Shown here in pieces: positions 44,731-52,470 of a DNA stretch of 64,000 bases; within the stretch, counting starts at the first letter, position 1, and the number at the start of each line of letters is the position of its first letter. The position numbers and the translations under genes are program-made. The stretch is from an uncultured Saprospiraceae bacterium. GTDB taxonomy: Bacteria; Bacteroidota; Bacteroidia; Chitinophagales; Saprospiraceae. The notes under the pieces were generated by a model. The model was not told where the DNA came from, did no database searches, and worked only from the letters and a program-made list of their open reading frames with translations. The stretch lies in the NCBI GenBank assembly GCA_937928405.1, contig CALFWZ010000054.1:1-64000 (forward strand). Direction: 5' to 3'.

Positions 44731-44800
44731 TTCAACGCTTCAACGCTTCAACGCTTCAACGCTTCAACGCTTCAACGCTTCAACGCTTCAACGCTTCAAC
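44731..44800. repeat. Octamer tandem array (TTCAACGC)x8.75
   Basis: Eight exact copies of TTCAACGC plus TTCAAC, without a single mismatch, lie in the gap between two convergent genes. The perfect uniformity points to recent slippage. The core TTCAAC is shared with the arrays at 43559, 48804 and 51925. Confidence 0.95.
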
Positions 44801-44820
44801 ACATCCGCACATCAACAAAC

Positions 44821-45708
44821 CTATTTTACCTGACTCAACGCCGTCAAATCCTCCATATTCCTGATATAACTTGGATGCGTACGACCTAATTTTGTCTCTT
44901 TAATTTTCAAGGATTCACGGTATAGTTTTTCCGCTTCGTCATATTTTTTTTGTAATTCGTACAGACTTCCTAAGTCGTGTAAAACTTCTGCGTAATCTGG
45001 ATGTAGCGTACCAAATTCTTCACTACGCAAAACCATGACTCTCTTATAAAGTGCTTCCGATTCGTCATACCGCCAAGTGCTTTGATAAAGATTTGCTAGG
45101 TCGTGTAAAGTAGCGGAATATTCGTCTACGTCTAACTGTTCTTTAGTTTCATGAATTTCAATAGCTTTCACTAAATGCTCTTCCGCTTGTAAATTATTAC
45201 CCATTCTTTGATGGAGGGTCCCTATATTTTTCAGACAAGTAACGTAGTGGTCACTAGAAATACTTCCCTCGTTTTTCAATACGGGTATTGCTTGTTGATA
45301 GAGTGTCTCTGCTATTTTTAAATTACCAATACTTTGTTGTAAGTCGGCGAGCCGATACAAACCAATGGCAAAAATTTCATCCTCTTGGCCGTATTTAGCG
45401 GCAGCTATTTTAATGGATTGTAAATAGATGGATCGCGCTTCCTCAACCTGTCCTAACATAAATTTTGCGCTAGCTAAATTGTGTAAACTACAGATATAAT
45501 TAGCGTGAGCATTACCAAATTGTTTCTTCGCTAGATCACGGGTATACTTGGCTTTTTCCAATGCCATATTGTATTCTCCGTTTTTTATTTCGGTCAATAC
45601 ATCTTCGTTAGAAACTTGCCAGTCTTGTGCTGATGTGGAAAAATTACATAGAAGGAAACAGCAGAGTGCTCCGTAAGAGAGGCTTTTGCGTAGGTTAATT
45701 AATTTCAT
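44821..45708 (-). CDS. Exported TPR protein, kinesin-light-chain-like
   Basis: The 295-residue protein has a signal peptide (about 1-27, ending TSAQ) followed by six TPR repeats of the long kinesin-light-chain type. Examples are YICSLHNLASAKFMLGQVEEA, YVTCLKNIGTLHQRMGNNLQA and YAEVLHDLGSLYELQKKYDEA, each unit of about 42 residues. The protein ends soon after the last repeat, so it is essentially all TPR and would act as a periplasmic protein-protein scaffold. It is the third TPR protein here (see 1128 and 18614), but it lacks a cyclase or kinase domain. A long gap lies upstream. Confidence 0.85.
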   Translation of the reverse strand: MKLINLRKSLSYGALCCFLLCNFSTSAQDWQVSNEDVLTEIKNGEYNMALEKAKYTRDLAKKQFGNAHANYICSLHNLASAKFMLGQVEEARSIYLQSIKIAAAKYGQEDEIFAIGLYRLADLQQSIGNLKIAETLYQQAIPVLKNEGSISSDHYVTCLKNIGTLHQRMGNNLQAEEHLVKAIEIHETKEQLDVDEYSATLHDLANLYQSTWRYDESEALYKRVMVLRSEEFGTLHPDYAEVLHDLGSLYELQKKYDEAEKLYRESLKIKETKLGRTHPSYIRNMEDLTALSQVK

Positions 45709-46050
45709 GGTATGTTTATTATAATTGTCAATAGGTCATGACAGATTCACTTAAATCATTTTTCAATGATCAGGAAAATCTACGATGACTGCTCAATTGG
45801 GTTAATCGTTGTCAATCTCAGCGGTTAGCCAAGTAAAATCTTGTTGGAAATAGTAGGTGCCTCGGGGTGGAAAGGTAATTTGAGGTGGGGTAAAAAATTA
45901 TATACGAGATATAAAGATACAACAAGCTAAGTTTAAGTGCAAGTTTTCATTGGAAAGAACAACGTTAAAACCTCCACAAGCCAGATTTTTTTTCCCTAAA
46001 AATGGTTATTTTTAGACTACTTCTTATATTTTTTCGGAAAAACACAAGTT
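45709..46050. other. Divergent intergenic region
   Basis: 342 bases between divergent genes, holding the start regions of both the TPR protein and the cytochrome/monooxygenase fusion. No gene, RNA or repeat was recognised; promoter boxes cannot be placed with confidence. Confidence 0.4.
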
Positions 46051-47619
46051 ATGAAACGAATAATCCTACTACTTACTTTTCTCGGGACTCTGAGTCATAT
46101 TTCAGCTCAAACCTTTAGTGAAGACATTGCACCAATTATTTATAACAACTGTACCACTTGCCACCGAGCAGGGGAGATTGGTCCGATGCCGCTAACCAAT
46201 TATACCGAGGTGAGCCAGTGGGCACAAACGATCGCCTACGTCACGGAGATAAAATACATGCCGCCTTGGAAGCCAGACCGAAACTATAGCACCTTTGTGG
46301 GAGAAAAAGGATTGAGTGATGAAGAAATTCAACTCATCAAAAATTGGGTAGATAACGGAACCCCTCAGGGCGATCCTGCCAACGAACCTCCGCTACCAGA
46401 ATTCCCAGATGGATCTCAACTGGGTACACCGGATTTGGTGTTGGAGATGGCGGAGTCTTATACGGTAGAAGGTAATAATGAAGATGATTATCGAGTATTT
46501 GTTTTACCCACTAACGGATCACAAGATCGTGAACTAGCCGCTATCGAGTTTCGACCTGGTAATACTAAAGTAGTACACCATGCTTTGATCGCCTTTGATG
46601 AAACAGGTGCTGGGGCAGCAATGGATGCGTTGACTCCTGAGTACGGATATTTTTCTTATGGCGATTTTGGAATTGGAATACCGGATTTTAGCACAGGATA
46701 CACACCTGGTATTCAAACCATCCGCTATCCACAAGGAATTGGAGAGGTCTTACCCGCTGGAGCCGATGTATTAGTACAGGTACATTACGCACCCACGCCA
46801 ACAGAAGAATCAGATCAATCTTCGGTGAATATTTTCTTTAAAGAATCTAACGATCCGATTCAGCGGCCGATTCAATTGAGTTTGGTTTTGCCCAATATCT
46901 TACCAAATGGCTGGGCTGAATTTATTATGCAACCCAATCAAACAAAATCCTTTCACGGAAGATATCCTGTCAACCAAGAGACTAGCTTGTTCTCAATTTA
47001 CCCACATGCTCATTTGCTTTGCCGTAACTGGGAAGTATTTGCCGTAACGCCTTCCAATGATACGATCAACTTGATAAAAATTGACGATTGGGATTTTAAC
47101 TGGCAGGGAGCATATACCTTTGAGCGGATGCAGAGAATTCCCGCTGGTTCGATCATGCATGTCTTAGCTACTTATGATAATACGGTTAGTAATCCCTTGA
47201 ATCCAAATAATCCACCGGACTTTGTTACGTGGGGGGAAAGCACCACAGACGAAATGTATATCATCGCACTTAATTGGGTACCCTATCAGGAAGGAGACGA
47301 ATTGATTGAAATAGGAAATGATCTTACCAACATAGAAAATCTTTCCATTGATAATACCCTGAAATTATACAATCCAATACCGAATCCAGTTGACGACGAA
47401 GTACGAATTAGTTATTATTTGCCAGCTTCTACAGATCTTAACTTAGCCCTATTTACCCTAGATGGAAAACAGGTAAAAACAATTAGGCAAGCATCTACAG
47501 AGATGGCAGGCAATCATGCCATAGACGTTCAAGTAAATGATTTAGCCATTGGTACGTACTTAGTCGTGATGGAAACCGATGGTAAGAAAATCTCTCAGAA
47601 ATTAGTGATTATGCGGTAG
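46051..47619 (+). CDS. T9SS-secreted cytochrome c - copper type II monooxygenase fusion
   Basis: The 522-residue protein has a signal peptide (about 1-19), a cytochrome c-like domain with haem motif CTTCH (C34, C37, H38; about 20-110), and a two-lobed domain resembling peptidylglycine alpha-hydroxylating/dopamine beta-monooxygenases (about 130-420). A type A sorting domain follows (about 440-522, NPIPNPVDDEVRISYYL). All six copper ligands can be placed with family spacing: H176, H177 and H245 for the first copper; H319, H321 and M402 for the second. The fused haem domain could supply the electrons that ascorbate or a separate donor gives in the eukaryotic enzymes; that is inference. The substrate is unknown. 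It stands alone with a terminator. Confidence 0.87.
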   Translation: MKRIILLLTFLGTLSHISAQTFSEDIAPIIYNNCTTCHRAGEIGPMPLTNYTEVSQWAQTIAYVTEIKYMPPWKPDRNYSTFVGEKGLSDEEIQLIKNWVDNGTPQGDPANEPPLPEFPDGSQLGTPDLVLEMAESYTVEGNNEDDYRVFVLPTNGSQDRELAAIEFRPGNTKVVHHALIAFDETGAGAAMDALTPEYGYFSYGDFGIGIPDFSTGYTPGIQTIRYPQGIGEVLPAGADVLVQVHYAPTPTEESDQSSVNIFFKESNDPIQRPIQLSLVLPNILPNGWAEFIMQPNQTKSFHGRYPVNQETSLFSIYPHAHLLCRNWEVFAVTPSNDTINLIKIDDWDFNWQGAYTFERMQRIPAGSIMHVLATYDNTVSNPLNPNNPPDFVTWGESTTDEMYIIALNWVPYQEGDELIEIGNDLTNIENLSIDNTLKLYNPIPNPVDDEVRISYYLPASTDLNLALFTLDGKQVKTIRQASTEMAGNHAIDVQVNDLAIGTYLVVMETDGKKISQKLVIMR

Positions 47620-47658
47620 GGTAGCAGTTTTATAAGATTTTTCAGAAAAAAAAATAAT

Positions 47659-47707
47659 GTGTCGCAATTTGTTGTAAATCAACAGGTTGCGACACTTTTA
47701 TTTTTAA
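47659..47707 (+). terminator. Terminator after the cytochrome/monooxygenase gene
   Basis: A 9-bp stem GTGTCGCAA/TTGCGACAC, extended by an inner 5-bp stem, is followed by TTTTATTTTT. It ends the transcript before the PUR-like pair. Confidence 0.85.
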
Positions 47708-47813
47708 AATGTAGAATTTTTTTTAAATTTTTTTTAAATTTTTTATGGAATTTTTAAAAGTCGAGCATCTAAGTACCGACAATTTTATTTCAAACTTTTT
47801 AAAATTCTAAAAC

Positions 47814-48248
47814 ATGCAAGCCAAACCATTGCACACCGAACTCATCAGATCTGGTAACCGTAGTTTCTTTTTTGATATCAAACAGTCTGAAAAAGGTAAC
47901 GCTTATCTAACGATCAACGTTACTCAAAAGCAAGAAGACGGAACGTACAGTCGCGACAAAATTACTATCCTGGAACACGAAATGGTAAAATTTGGAGAAG
48001 GAATGATGCGAGCGATGATCAATTTCCGACAAACGGGCCGCGAAGCTATTATCGAAAGTGCCCGAGAAAAATACCCAAATGCTTTTTCTCCCTGGACAAA
48101 AACGGAAGATAAAACACTCACCGACTTATACGTCAAAGAAGTAGCTATGATTGAAATTGCACAAACGTTAGGACGTAACGAAAACGCAATTAAAGCCAGA
48201 ATTGAAAAGCTGAAACTTGATCCCAAGTACGCTGTAGCAACTGCTTAA
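47814..48248 (+). CDS. PUR-like (DUF3276) nucleic-acid-binding protein with HTH tail, copy 1
   Basis: The 144-residue protein has a PUR-alpha-like DUF3276 domain (about 8-80: RSGNRSFFFDIKQSEKGNAY, LTINVTQKQEDG, ILEHEMVKFGEGMMRAMINF). This Bacteroidota-rich family binds single-stranded DNA or RNA. The usual short family ends there; here a tail follows (about 95-140: PWTKTEDKTLTDLYVKEVAM, IEIAQTLGRNENAIKARIEKL) that looks like a SANT/HTH-type DNA-binding unit. A close paralogue follows 76 bp downstream. It ends with a strong hairpin terminator, so both may be transcribed separately. Confidence 0.8.
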   Translation: MQAKPLHTELIRSGNRSFFFDIKQSEKGNAYLTINVTQKQEDGTYSRDKITILEHEMVKFGEGMMRAMINFRQTGREAIIESAREKYPNAFSPWTKTEDKTLTDLYVKEVAMIEIAQTLGRNENAIKARIEKLKLDPKYAVATA

Positions 48249-48253
48249 TTTCT

Positions 48254-48288
48254 AAAAAACTACCGGGTTAATTTCCGGTAGTTTTTTC
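48254..48288 (+). terminator. Terminator after PUR-like copy 1
   Basis: A 13-bp perfect stem (48254-48266 with 48275-48287) around an 8-base loop, with T on the right and A on the left. Confidence 0.85.
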
Positions 48289-48324
48289 CCTTTCTATTTT
48301 TAATGATTTTTTCTAAAACAAACA

Positions 48325-48750
48325 ATGATGAATACCACTAATCCTTCTAATTATTTTTATGCAGGTGACCGCACTTATTTTTTCAATATTAGAAAAACCA
48401 AAAAAGGCGCTAGCTATCTGAACATCAATATTTCCCAAAAAGATGAAAAAGGAAAATTTAAAAACAAAGGAATTACCGTTTTCGAAAATGAAATAAATGA
48501 ATTTTCTATGGCCTTGATGCGCTCTGTGATTAATTTTAAAAAAACAGGCAAAGAAACACATATAGCAGAAGTACAAAAATCTTTCCCCAATGCTTTTAAA
48601 CCTTGGACAAAAACGGAAGAAGAAACGTTGGAAGTTCATTTTGCCGACGAGAAAAACCTTACCGAGTTATCCGAAATTTTAGGCAGAAAAGAAGCTGCTA
48701 TCCAAGCTCGAATTGTAAAACTCAGATTAGAGGAAAAATATATCCTTTAA
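48325..48750 (+). CDS. PUR-like (DUF3276) nucleic-acid-binding protein with HTH tail, copy 2
   Basis: The 141-residue paralogue of the gene before has the same two parts: a PUR/DUF3276 domain (RTYFFNIRKTKKGASYLNIN, ISQKDEKGKFKNKG, FSMALMRSVINF) and the added HTH-like tail (PWTKTEEETLEVHFADEKNL, LSEILGRKEAAIQARIVKL). The start of the pair and the tail are conserved, and the middle is more diverged, so this is an older duplication than the one at 20.6 kb. The two may work as a heterodimer or bind different nucleic acids. Confidence 0.8.
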   Translation: MMNTTNPSNYFYAGDRTYFFNIRKTKKGASYLNINISQKDEKGKFKNKGITVFENEINEFSMALMRSVINFKKTGKETHIAEVQKSFPNAFKPWTKTEEETLEVHFADEKNLTELSEILGRKEAAIQARIVKLRLEEKYIL

Positions 48751-48775
48751 AAAAAACGAGAAATTTTCTACTAAC

Positions 48776-48850
48776 CTGTTGAGTTGTTGAATCCCTTATA
48801 TAAATTCAACAATTCAACAATTCAACAATTCAACAATTCAACAATTCAAC
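48776..48850. repeat. TTCAAC octamer array with an inverted partner before radC
   Basis: About 5.9 copies of ATTCAACA (48804-48850) end directly at the radC ATG (48851). CTGTTGAGTTGTTGAAT at 48776-48792 is its reverse complement, so the RNA leader could fold into a hairpin that holds the start codon at its foot. Confidence 0.85.
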
Positions 48851-49549
48851 ATGACCGAATACGTCAATAAAATTTCAATTAAATCCTGGGCCGAAGCCGA
48901 TCGTCCTCGCGAAAAATTGCTGCTAAAAGGCAAACAAAGTCTAACCGATGCCGAACTCATTGCCATCTTGATGGGGTCTGGCAATCGGGAATTATCAGCC
49001 GTTGGATTAGCGCAAATAGTTCTTCAAAGTACGAATCACAACCTGAATGAACTCGGAAAAAATACCGTAGCAGATCTAGAAAAATTTAAAGGAATTGGCC
49101 AAGCCAAGGCGATCAGTATCATTGCGGCACTGGAACTGGGACGTCGCCGACAACTTTCGGATATTCGTGAAAAACCACAAATTCGTAGTAGCCAGGATGC
49201 TTATCGAGAGATGGCACCGATGATACAAGATTTACCACATGAAGAGTTTTGGGTCCTTTTGCTCAATCGTGCGAATCGCATTATAAGTCGGGAAAAAATC
49301 AGTAGTGGAGGAGTCTCCGGAACCATGGTAGACGCAAAGCTTATTTTCAATAGATCACTGATGAAAAAGGCCTCCTCTGTCATGCTTTTTCACAATCATC
49401 CTTCCGGCGGACTAACCCCTAGTCAGGCGGATATATCATTGACCCGTAAGCTGAAAGAAGCCGGTAAGTTCTTGGATACCCAGGTTTTGGATCATTTAAT
49501 TATCTCAGAACGAGGATATTATAGTTTTGCCGATGAGGGAAAATTATAG
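48851..49549 (+). CDS. radC: RadC family protein (JAB/MPN metalloprotease fold)
   Basis: The 232-residue protein has an N-terminal helix-hairpin-helix (about 60-85, FKGIGQAKAISIIAALELG) and a JAB/MPN+ domain (about 110-230) with the zinc pattern HNHPSGGLTPSQAD plus an upstream acidic residue in LPHEEFWVLLLN. It is of normal length for RadC. Despite the old name, a repair role is not proven; some RadC proteins lie in mobile elements, but this one is in a chromosomal context. The ATG is set by the octamer array that ends exactly at it. Confidence 0.9.
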   Translation: MTEYVNKISIKSWAEADRPREKLLLKGKQSLTDAELIAILMGSGNRELSAVGLAQIVLQSTNHNLNELGKNTVADLEKFKGIGQAKAISIIAALELGRRRQLSDIREKPQIRSSQDAYREMAPMIQDLPHEEFWVLLLNRANRIISREKISSGGVSGTMVDAKLIFNRSLMKKASSVMLFHNHPSGGLTPSQADISLTRKLKEAGKFLDTQVLDHLIISERGYYSFADEGKL

Positions 49550-49733
49550 TTATTTGTGATCCTAACAAAATACCTTTTTCCTTCTAATAATGTTAATCAG
49601 GGATGAATACCCTGTCAATATTGACTATTCAAAAGTGAGAGCACTCCAAAAAGTATGAAAATCGAAAACTTTAAATGCATGCAGCTAGTTTTCAATATTT
49701 AAAGTCTTTGCGTTAAAAGATAAACACGTCTGC

Positions 49734-49750
49734 CCTGCCGGACAGGCAGG
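49734..49750. repeat. REP-like hairpin CCTGCC/GGCAGG
   Basis: A 6-bp G+C-rich stem with a five-base loop, related to the palindrome at 34511-34526. Confidence 0.55.
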
Positions 49751-49762
49751 TTAGAAGGTCTT

Positions 49763-49820
49763 CCGAAACAAGTTCGGAACGGGTGCTGGGTCTTTGCGCC
49801 TCCCGAAACAAGTTCGGAAC
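49763..49820. repeat. Pair of 18-bp direct repeats with inner palindrome
   Basis: CCGAAACAAGTTCGGAAC occurs at 49763-49780 and again exactly at 49803-49820, 40 bp apart. Each copy contains CCGAA and TTCGG around five bases. Confidence 0.75.
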
Positions 49821-49949
49821 AGGTCTGCGAGAAAAACACTTTATAAGAGCAATCTCAATATTCAATAGTTTAACCTAGAACGAAGGAGGATTTTAAAACC
49901 ATCCGACGTCCCTGTTGTTTGATAAAACGACTACCTTTGTGTTCGATTT

Positions 49950-51701
49950 ATGGATAAAAATAAAATAGATTTTAAATTGCTGGGAAGGATTTTGCGATTG
50001 GCGATGCCTTATCGTAAAATTTTTTTATTGGCCACCTCGCTTACGGTAGTGTTGGCTCCTTTGGCGGTGGTCCGACCCTATTTGATTCAGCGGATGGTGG
50101 ACGATTATATTTTTAAATATGATCTAAATGGTCTGGGGATGATGGCTTTTATTTTTTGCTGTGTCTTACTCGTAGAGGTAGGAATGAATTATCTTTTTAT
50201 TTATTCGAGTAACTGGCTCGGACAGTCGGTGATCCGAGATTTACGAATTCGAGTCTTCAAACATATCACCAACTTGCGACTTAATTTTTTTGATAAAACA
50301 CCAATTGGTACGATTACCACTCGAACGATTAATGATATTGAGACGATCAATACGGTGTTTTCTCAAGGTGCCATTACGATCATTGCGGATATGTTTACAC
50401 TCGTAGCGGTATTAGCCGTGATGCTTTATACGAGTTGGCAACTGACTTTAGTTTGTATTACTGTTGTCCCTTTTTTAATTTTAGCTAGCTATATTTTTAA
50501 AGAAAAAGTAAAAGCTAGTTATCAAAGAGTAAGAACCCAGATTTCAAAAATGAACGCCTTTCTTCAGGAACGAATCACGGGGATGCGGATCGTGCAAATA
50601 TTTAATGCGGAGGCCGATGAAATGCAAAAATTTAAGGAAATCAATCAGGCTTATACGGGGGCAAATCTTAATGCTATTTTATACTATGCCGTATTTTTTC
50701 CTGTGGTAGAAATTATCTCTGCCGCTGCCTTAGGGTTGATGGTTTGGTGGGGAGCTAGAGGAGTGATCAGCGGAGAAATTTCTTTAGGTGTCCTCATAGC
50801 TTTTCCGATTTATTTGTCGATGTTATTTAGACCCATCCGGATGTTGGCCGATAAATTTAATACGCTGCAAATGGGCATGGTCGCCGCCGAACGCGTATTC
50901 GACCTCTTAGATATGGATAAAGTGATCGAAAATAAAGGAACCAATAAGGTCGAAAAGCTTAACGGTCGTATCGAATTCAAAGAAGTATCTTTCGCTTACC
51001 TAGCAAAAGATTATGTACTCAAAGATTTGAGTTTTACTATCGAAGCTGGACAAACCCTAGCGATCGTAGGAAGTACCGGATCGGGCAAATCCACCATTAT
51101 CAATATTCTCAGTCGCTTTTACGAAACCCAAAAAGGTAATATCGAAATTGACGGAATCAATATCCGAGATTACGAACTGCAAGCCTTGCGTAATCGCCTC
51201 GCGGTGGTGCTCCAAGATGTCTTTCTTTTCACAGGAACAGTATACGATAACATTACGCTTCGAGATGGAAGGATTACTAAAGAAGAGGTCTTAGCTGCAG
51301 CAAAATTAATTGGTGCACATGAATTTATTGAAAAACTTCCTGGTGGCTATAATTATGACGTGATGGAACGGGGAAGCACCTTGTCTATGGGCCAACGACA
51401 ACTCATTTCTTTTGTGCGAGCCTTGGTTTTTAATCCTGATATTCTAATTTTAGACGAAGCAACTTCTTCAATTGACTCAGAGACGGAATCGGTTATTCAG
51501 TATGCTATTGAAAAATTGATCGCCAAGCGAACTTCTATTATTATTGCACATCGACTTTCTACCATCCGACATGCGGATAATATTCTTGTCTTAGATAAAG
51601 GTCATATCATCGAATACGGTTCGCACGAAGCTTTACTAGAAATAGAAGGCGGTCACTACAGAGAATTGTATGAAATGCAATTTTTACAGGTAGAACAGTA
51701 A
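49950..51701 (+). CDS. ABC exporter, fused permease and ATPase (MsbA-like)
   Basis: The 583-residue half-transporter has six transmembrane helices (about 15-315), a coupling segment (ERITGMRIVQIFNAEADEMQ) and an ATPase domain (about 335-580). The latter has Walker A GSTGSGKSTIINIL, Q-loop VVLQDVFLFTGTVYDN, signature LSMGQRQLISFVRAL, Walker B ILILDEATSSID and the H-loop IIIAHRLSTIRHADN. It works as a dimer. MsbA-type members flip lipids; the substrate here is not shown, and drug or lipid export is equally possible. A small membrane protein and a glycosyltransferase follow on the same strand. Confidence 0.92.
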   Translation: MDKNKIDFKLLGRILRLAMPYRKIFLLATSLTVVLAPLAVVRPYLIQRMVDDYIFKYDLNGLGMMAFIFCCVLLVEVGMNYLFIYSSNWLGQSVIRDLRIRVFKHITNLRLNFFDKTPIGTITTRTINDIETINTVFSQGAITIIADMFTLVAVLAVMLYTSWQLTLVCITVVPFLILASYIFKEKVKASYQRVRTQISKMNAFLQERITGMRIVQIFNAEADEMQKFKEINQAYTGANLNAILYYAVFFPVVEIISAAALGLMVWWGARGVISGEISLGVLIAFPIYLSMLFRPIRMLADKFNTLQMGMVAAERVFDLLDMDKVIENKGTNKVEKLNGRIEFKEVSFAYLAKDYVLKDLSFTIEAGQTLAIVGSTGSGKSTIINILSRFYETQKGNIEIDGINIRDYELQALRNRLAVVLQDVFLFTGTVYDNITLRDGRITKEEVLAAAKLIGAHEFIEKLPGGYNYDVMERGSTLSMGQRQLISFVRALVFNPDILILDEATSSIDSETESVIQYAIEKLIAKRTSIIIAHRLSTIRHADNILVLDKGHIIEYGSHEALLEIEGGHYRELYEMQFLQVEQ

Positions 51702-51924
51702 AATCAAGGCAAACCACTGCAAAGCTACACCGCCATTATAGATACGAAAACAGCCCCATTCATCCCAAAAATCCTTTTGTTGGTCTAATCGTTCTTGGTT
51801 TATGAGAACAATTGCTTAAATTTATAGTTATCTTGGAAGTACGGTTTGGTGAGATTTTAAACATATGCTAATACCAGTTTTAAGAAAATAGTATTTTGTT
51901 GAGAATCTTTGCTCCATGAAGCGG

Positions 51925-51956
51925 ATTCAACAAATCAACAATTCAACGATTCAACA
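51925..51956. repeat. Four TTCAAC/ATCAAC octamers before a membrane-protein gene
   Basis: ATTCAACA, AATCAACA, ATTCAACG and ATTCAACA lie end to end, 7 bases before the ATG at 51964. An upstream in-frame ATG (51916) would translate the array, which argues for the later start. Confidence 0.75.
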
Positions 51957-51963
51957 TAAAACG

Positions 51964-52455
51964 ATGACACAAAAAAGAATTGATATAAATCCCTTTAATG
52001 CGATCGGTGCTATCTTGGTCGCTATCTTGGTCTTTTGGGGATTGTTTACGGTGGCTAAGCTAGCTTTTAATGCCCTAGTTTTTGCAGCTCCTCTTTTACT
52101 AATTGGCGCGGCGATTATCGACTATACGGTAATTACAGATTTTGTTAAATGGGTTTTTAAAATGCTCAAAGAGAATGCTTTAATGGGAATAGCGGCTATC
52201 ATGCTGACTATTTTTGGATTCCCAATCATTGCAGGATTTCTATTTGGAAAAGCTTATCTACGCAAAAAAGTCCGAAAGATTGCCTCTAAATATGACGTCG
52301 AAACCAACGGTGAAATAGTGGATTATGAGGAAGTAGAAGATATCGAAGAAGATTTTGAAAAACTAGAATTACCGCCCAAGCGTAGAGCAGAACCTATTCG
52401 TCAAAAGAGAGCCGAAGAAAGCTCTAGCGATGATTATGAACAATTGTTCGATTAA
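51964..52455 (+). CDS. Membrane protein of unknown function
   Basis: From the ATG at 51964 the product is 163 residues with two or three transmembrane helices (about 14-32, IGAILVAILVFWGLFTVAKL; about 33-55, ALVFAAPLLLIGAAIIDYTV; and about 73-95, ALMGIAAIMLTIFGFPIIAG). A charged cytoplasmic tail follows, rich in E/D then K/R (VEDIEEDFEKLELPPKRRAE). No family is recognised. The next gene starts 15 bp after its stop, so it is likely co-transcribed with the glycosyltransferase and might help place it at the membrane. Confidence 0.7.
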   Translation: MTQKRIDINPFNAIGAILVAILVFWGLFTVAKLAFNALVFAAPLLLIGAAIIDYTVITDFVKWVFKMLKENALMGIAAIMLTIFGFPIIAGFLFGKAYLRKKVRKIASKYDVETNGEIVDYEEVEDIEEDFEKLELPPKRRAEPIRQKRAEESSSDDYEQLFD

Positions 52456-52470
52456 TCGTCTCCTAAACAT

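Larger units (their letters stand above)
49550..49949. other. Intergenic region rich in small palindromic repeats
   Basis: 400 bases between radC and the ABC exporter gene. No gene is seen. It contains a REP-like hairpin (49734-49750) and two copies of a short palindromic word (49763-49780, 49803-49820), described separately. Confidence 0.55.

Noticed and set aside
44731-44800. CRISPR-like look of the octamer array
   Set aside because: There are no spacers: the unit is 8 bp and continuous, and no cas genes are present in the window.
51916-51963. An upstream ATG for the membrane protein at 51964
   Set aside because: It would translate the TTCAAC octamer array into a polar leader that is unlike a membrane protein start.
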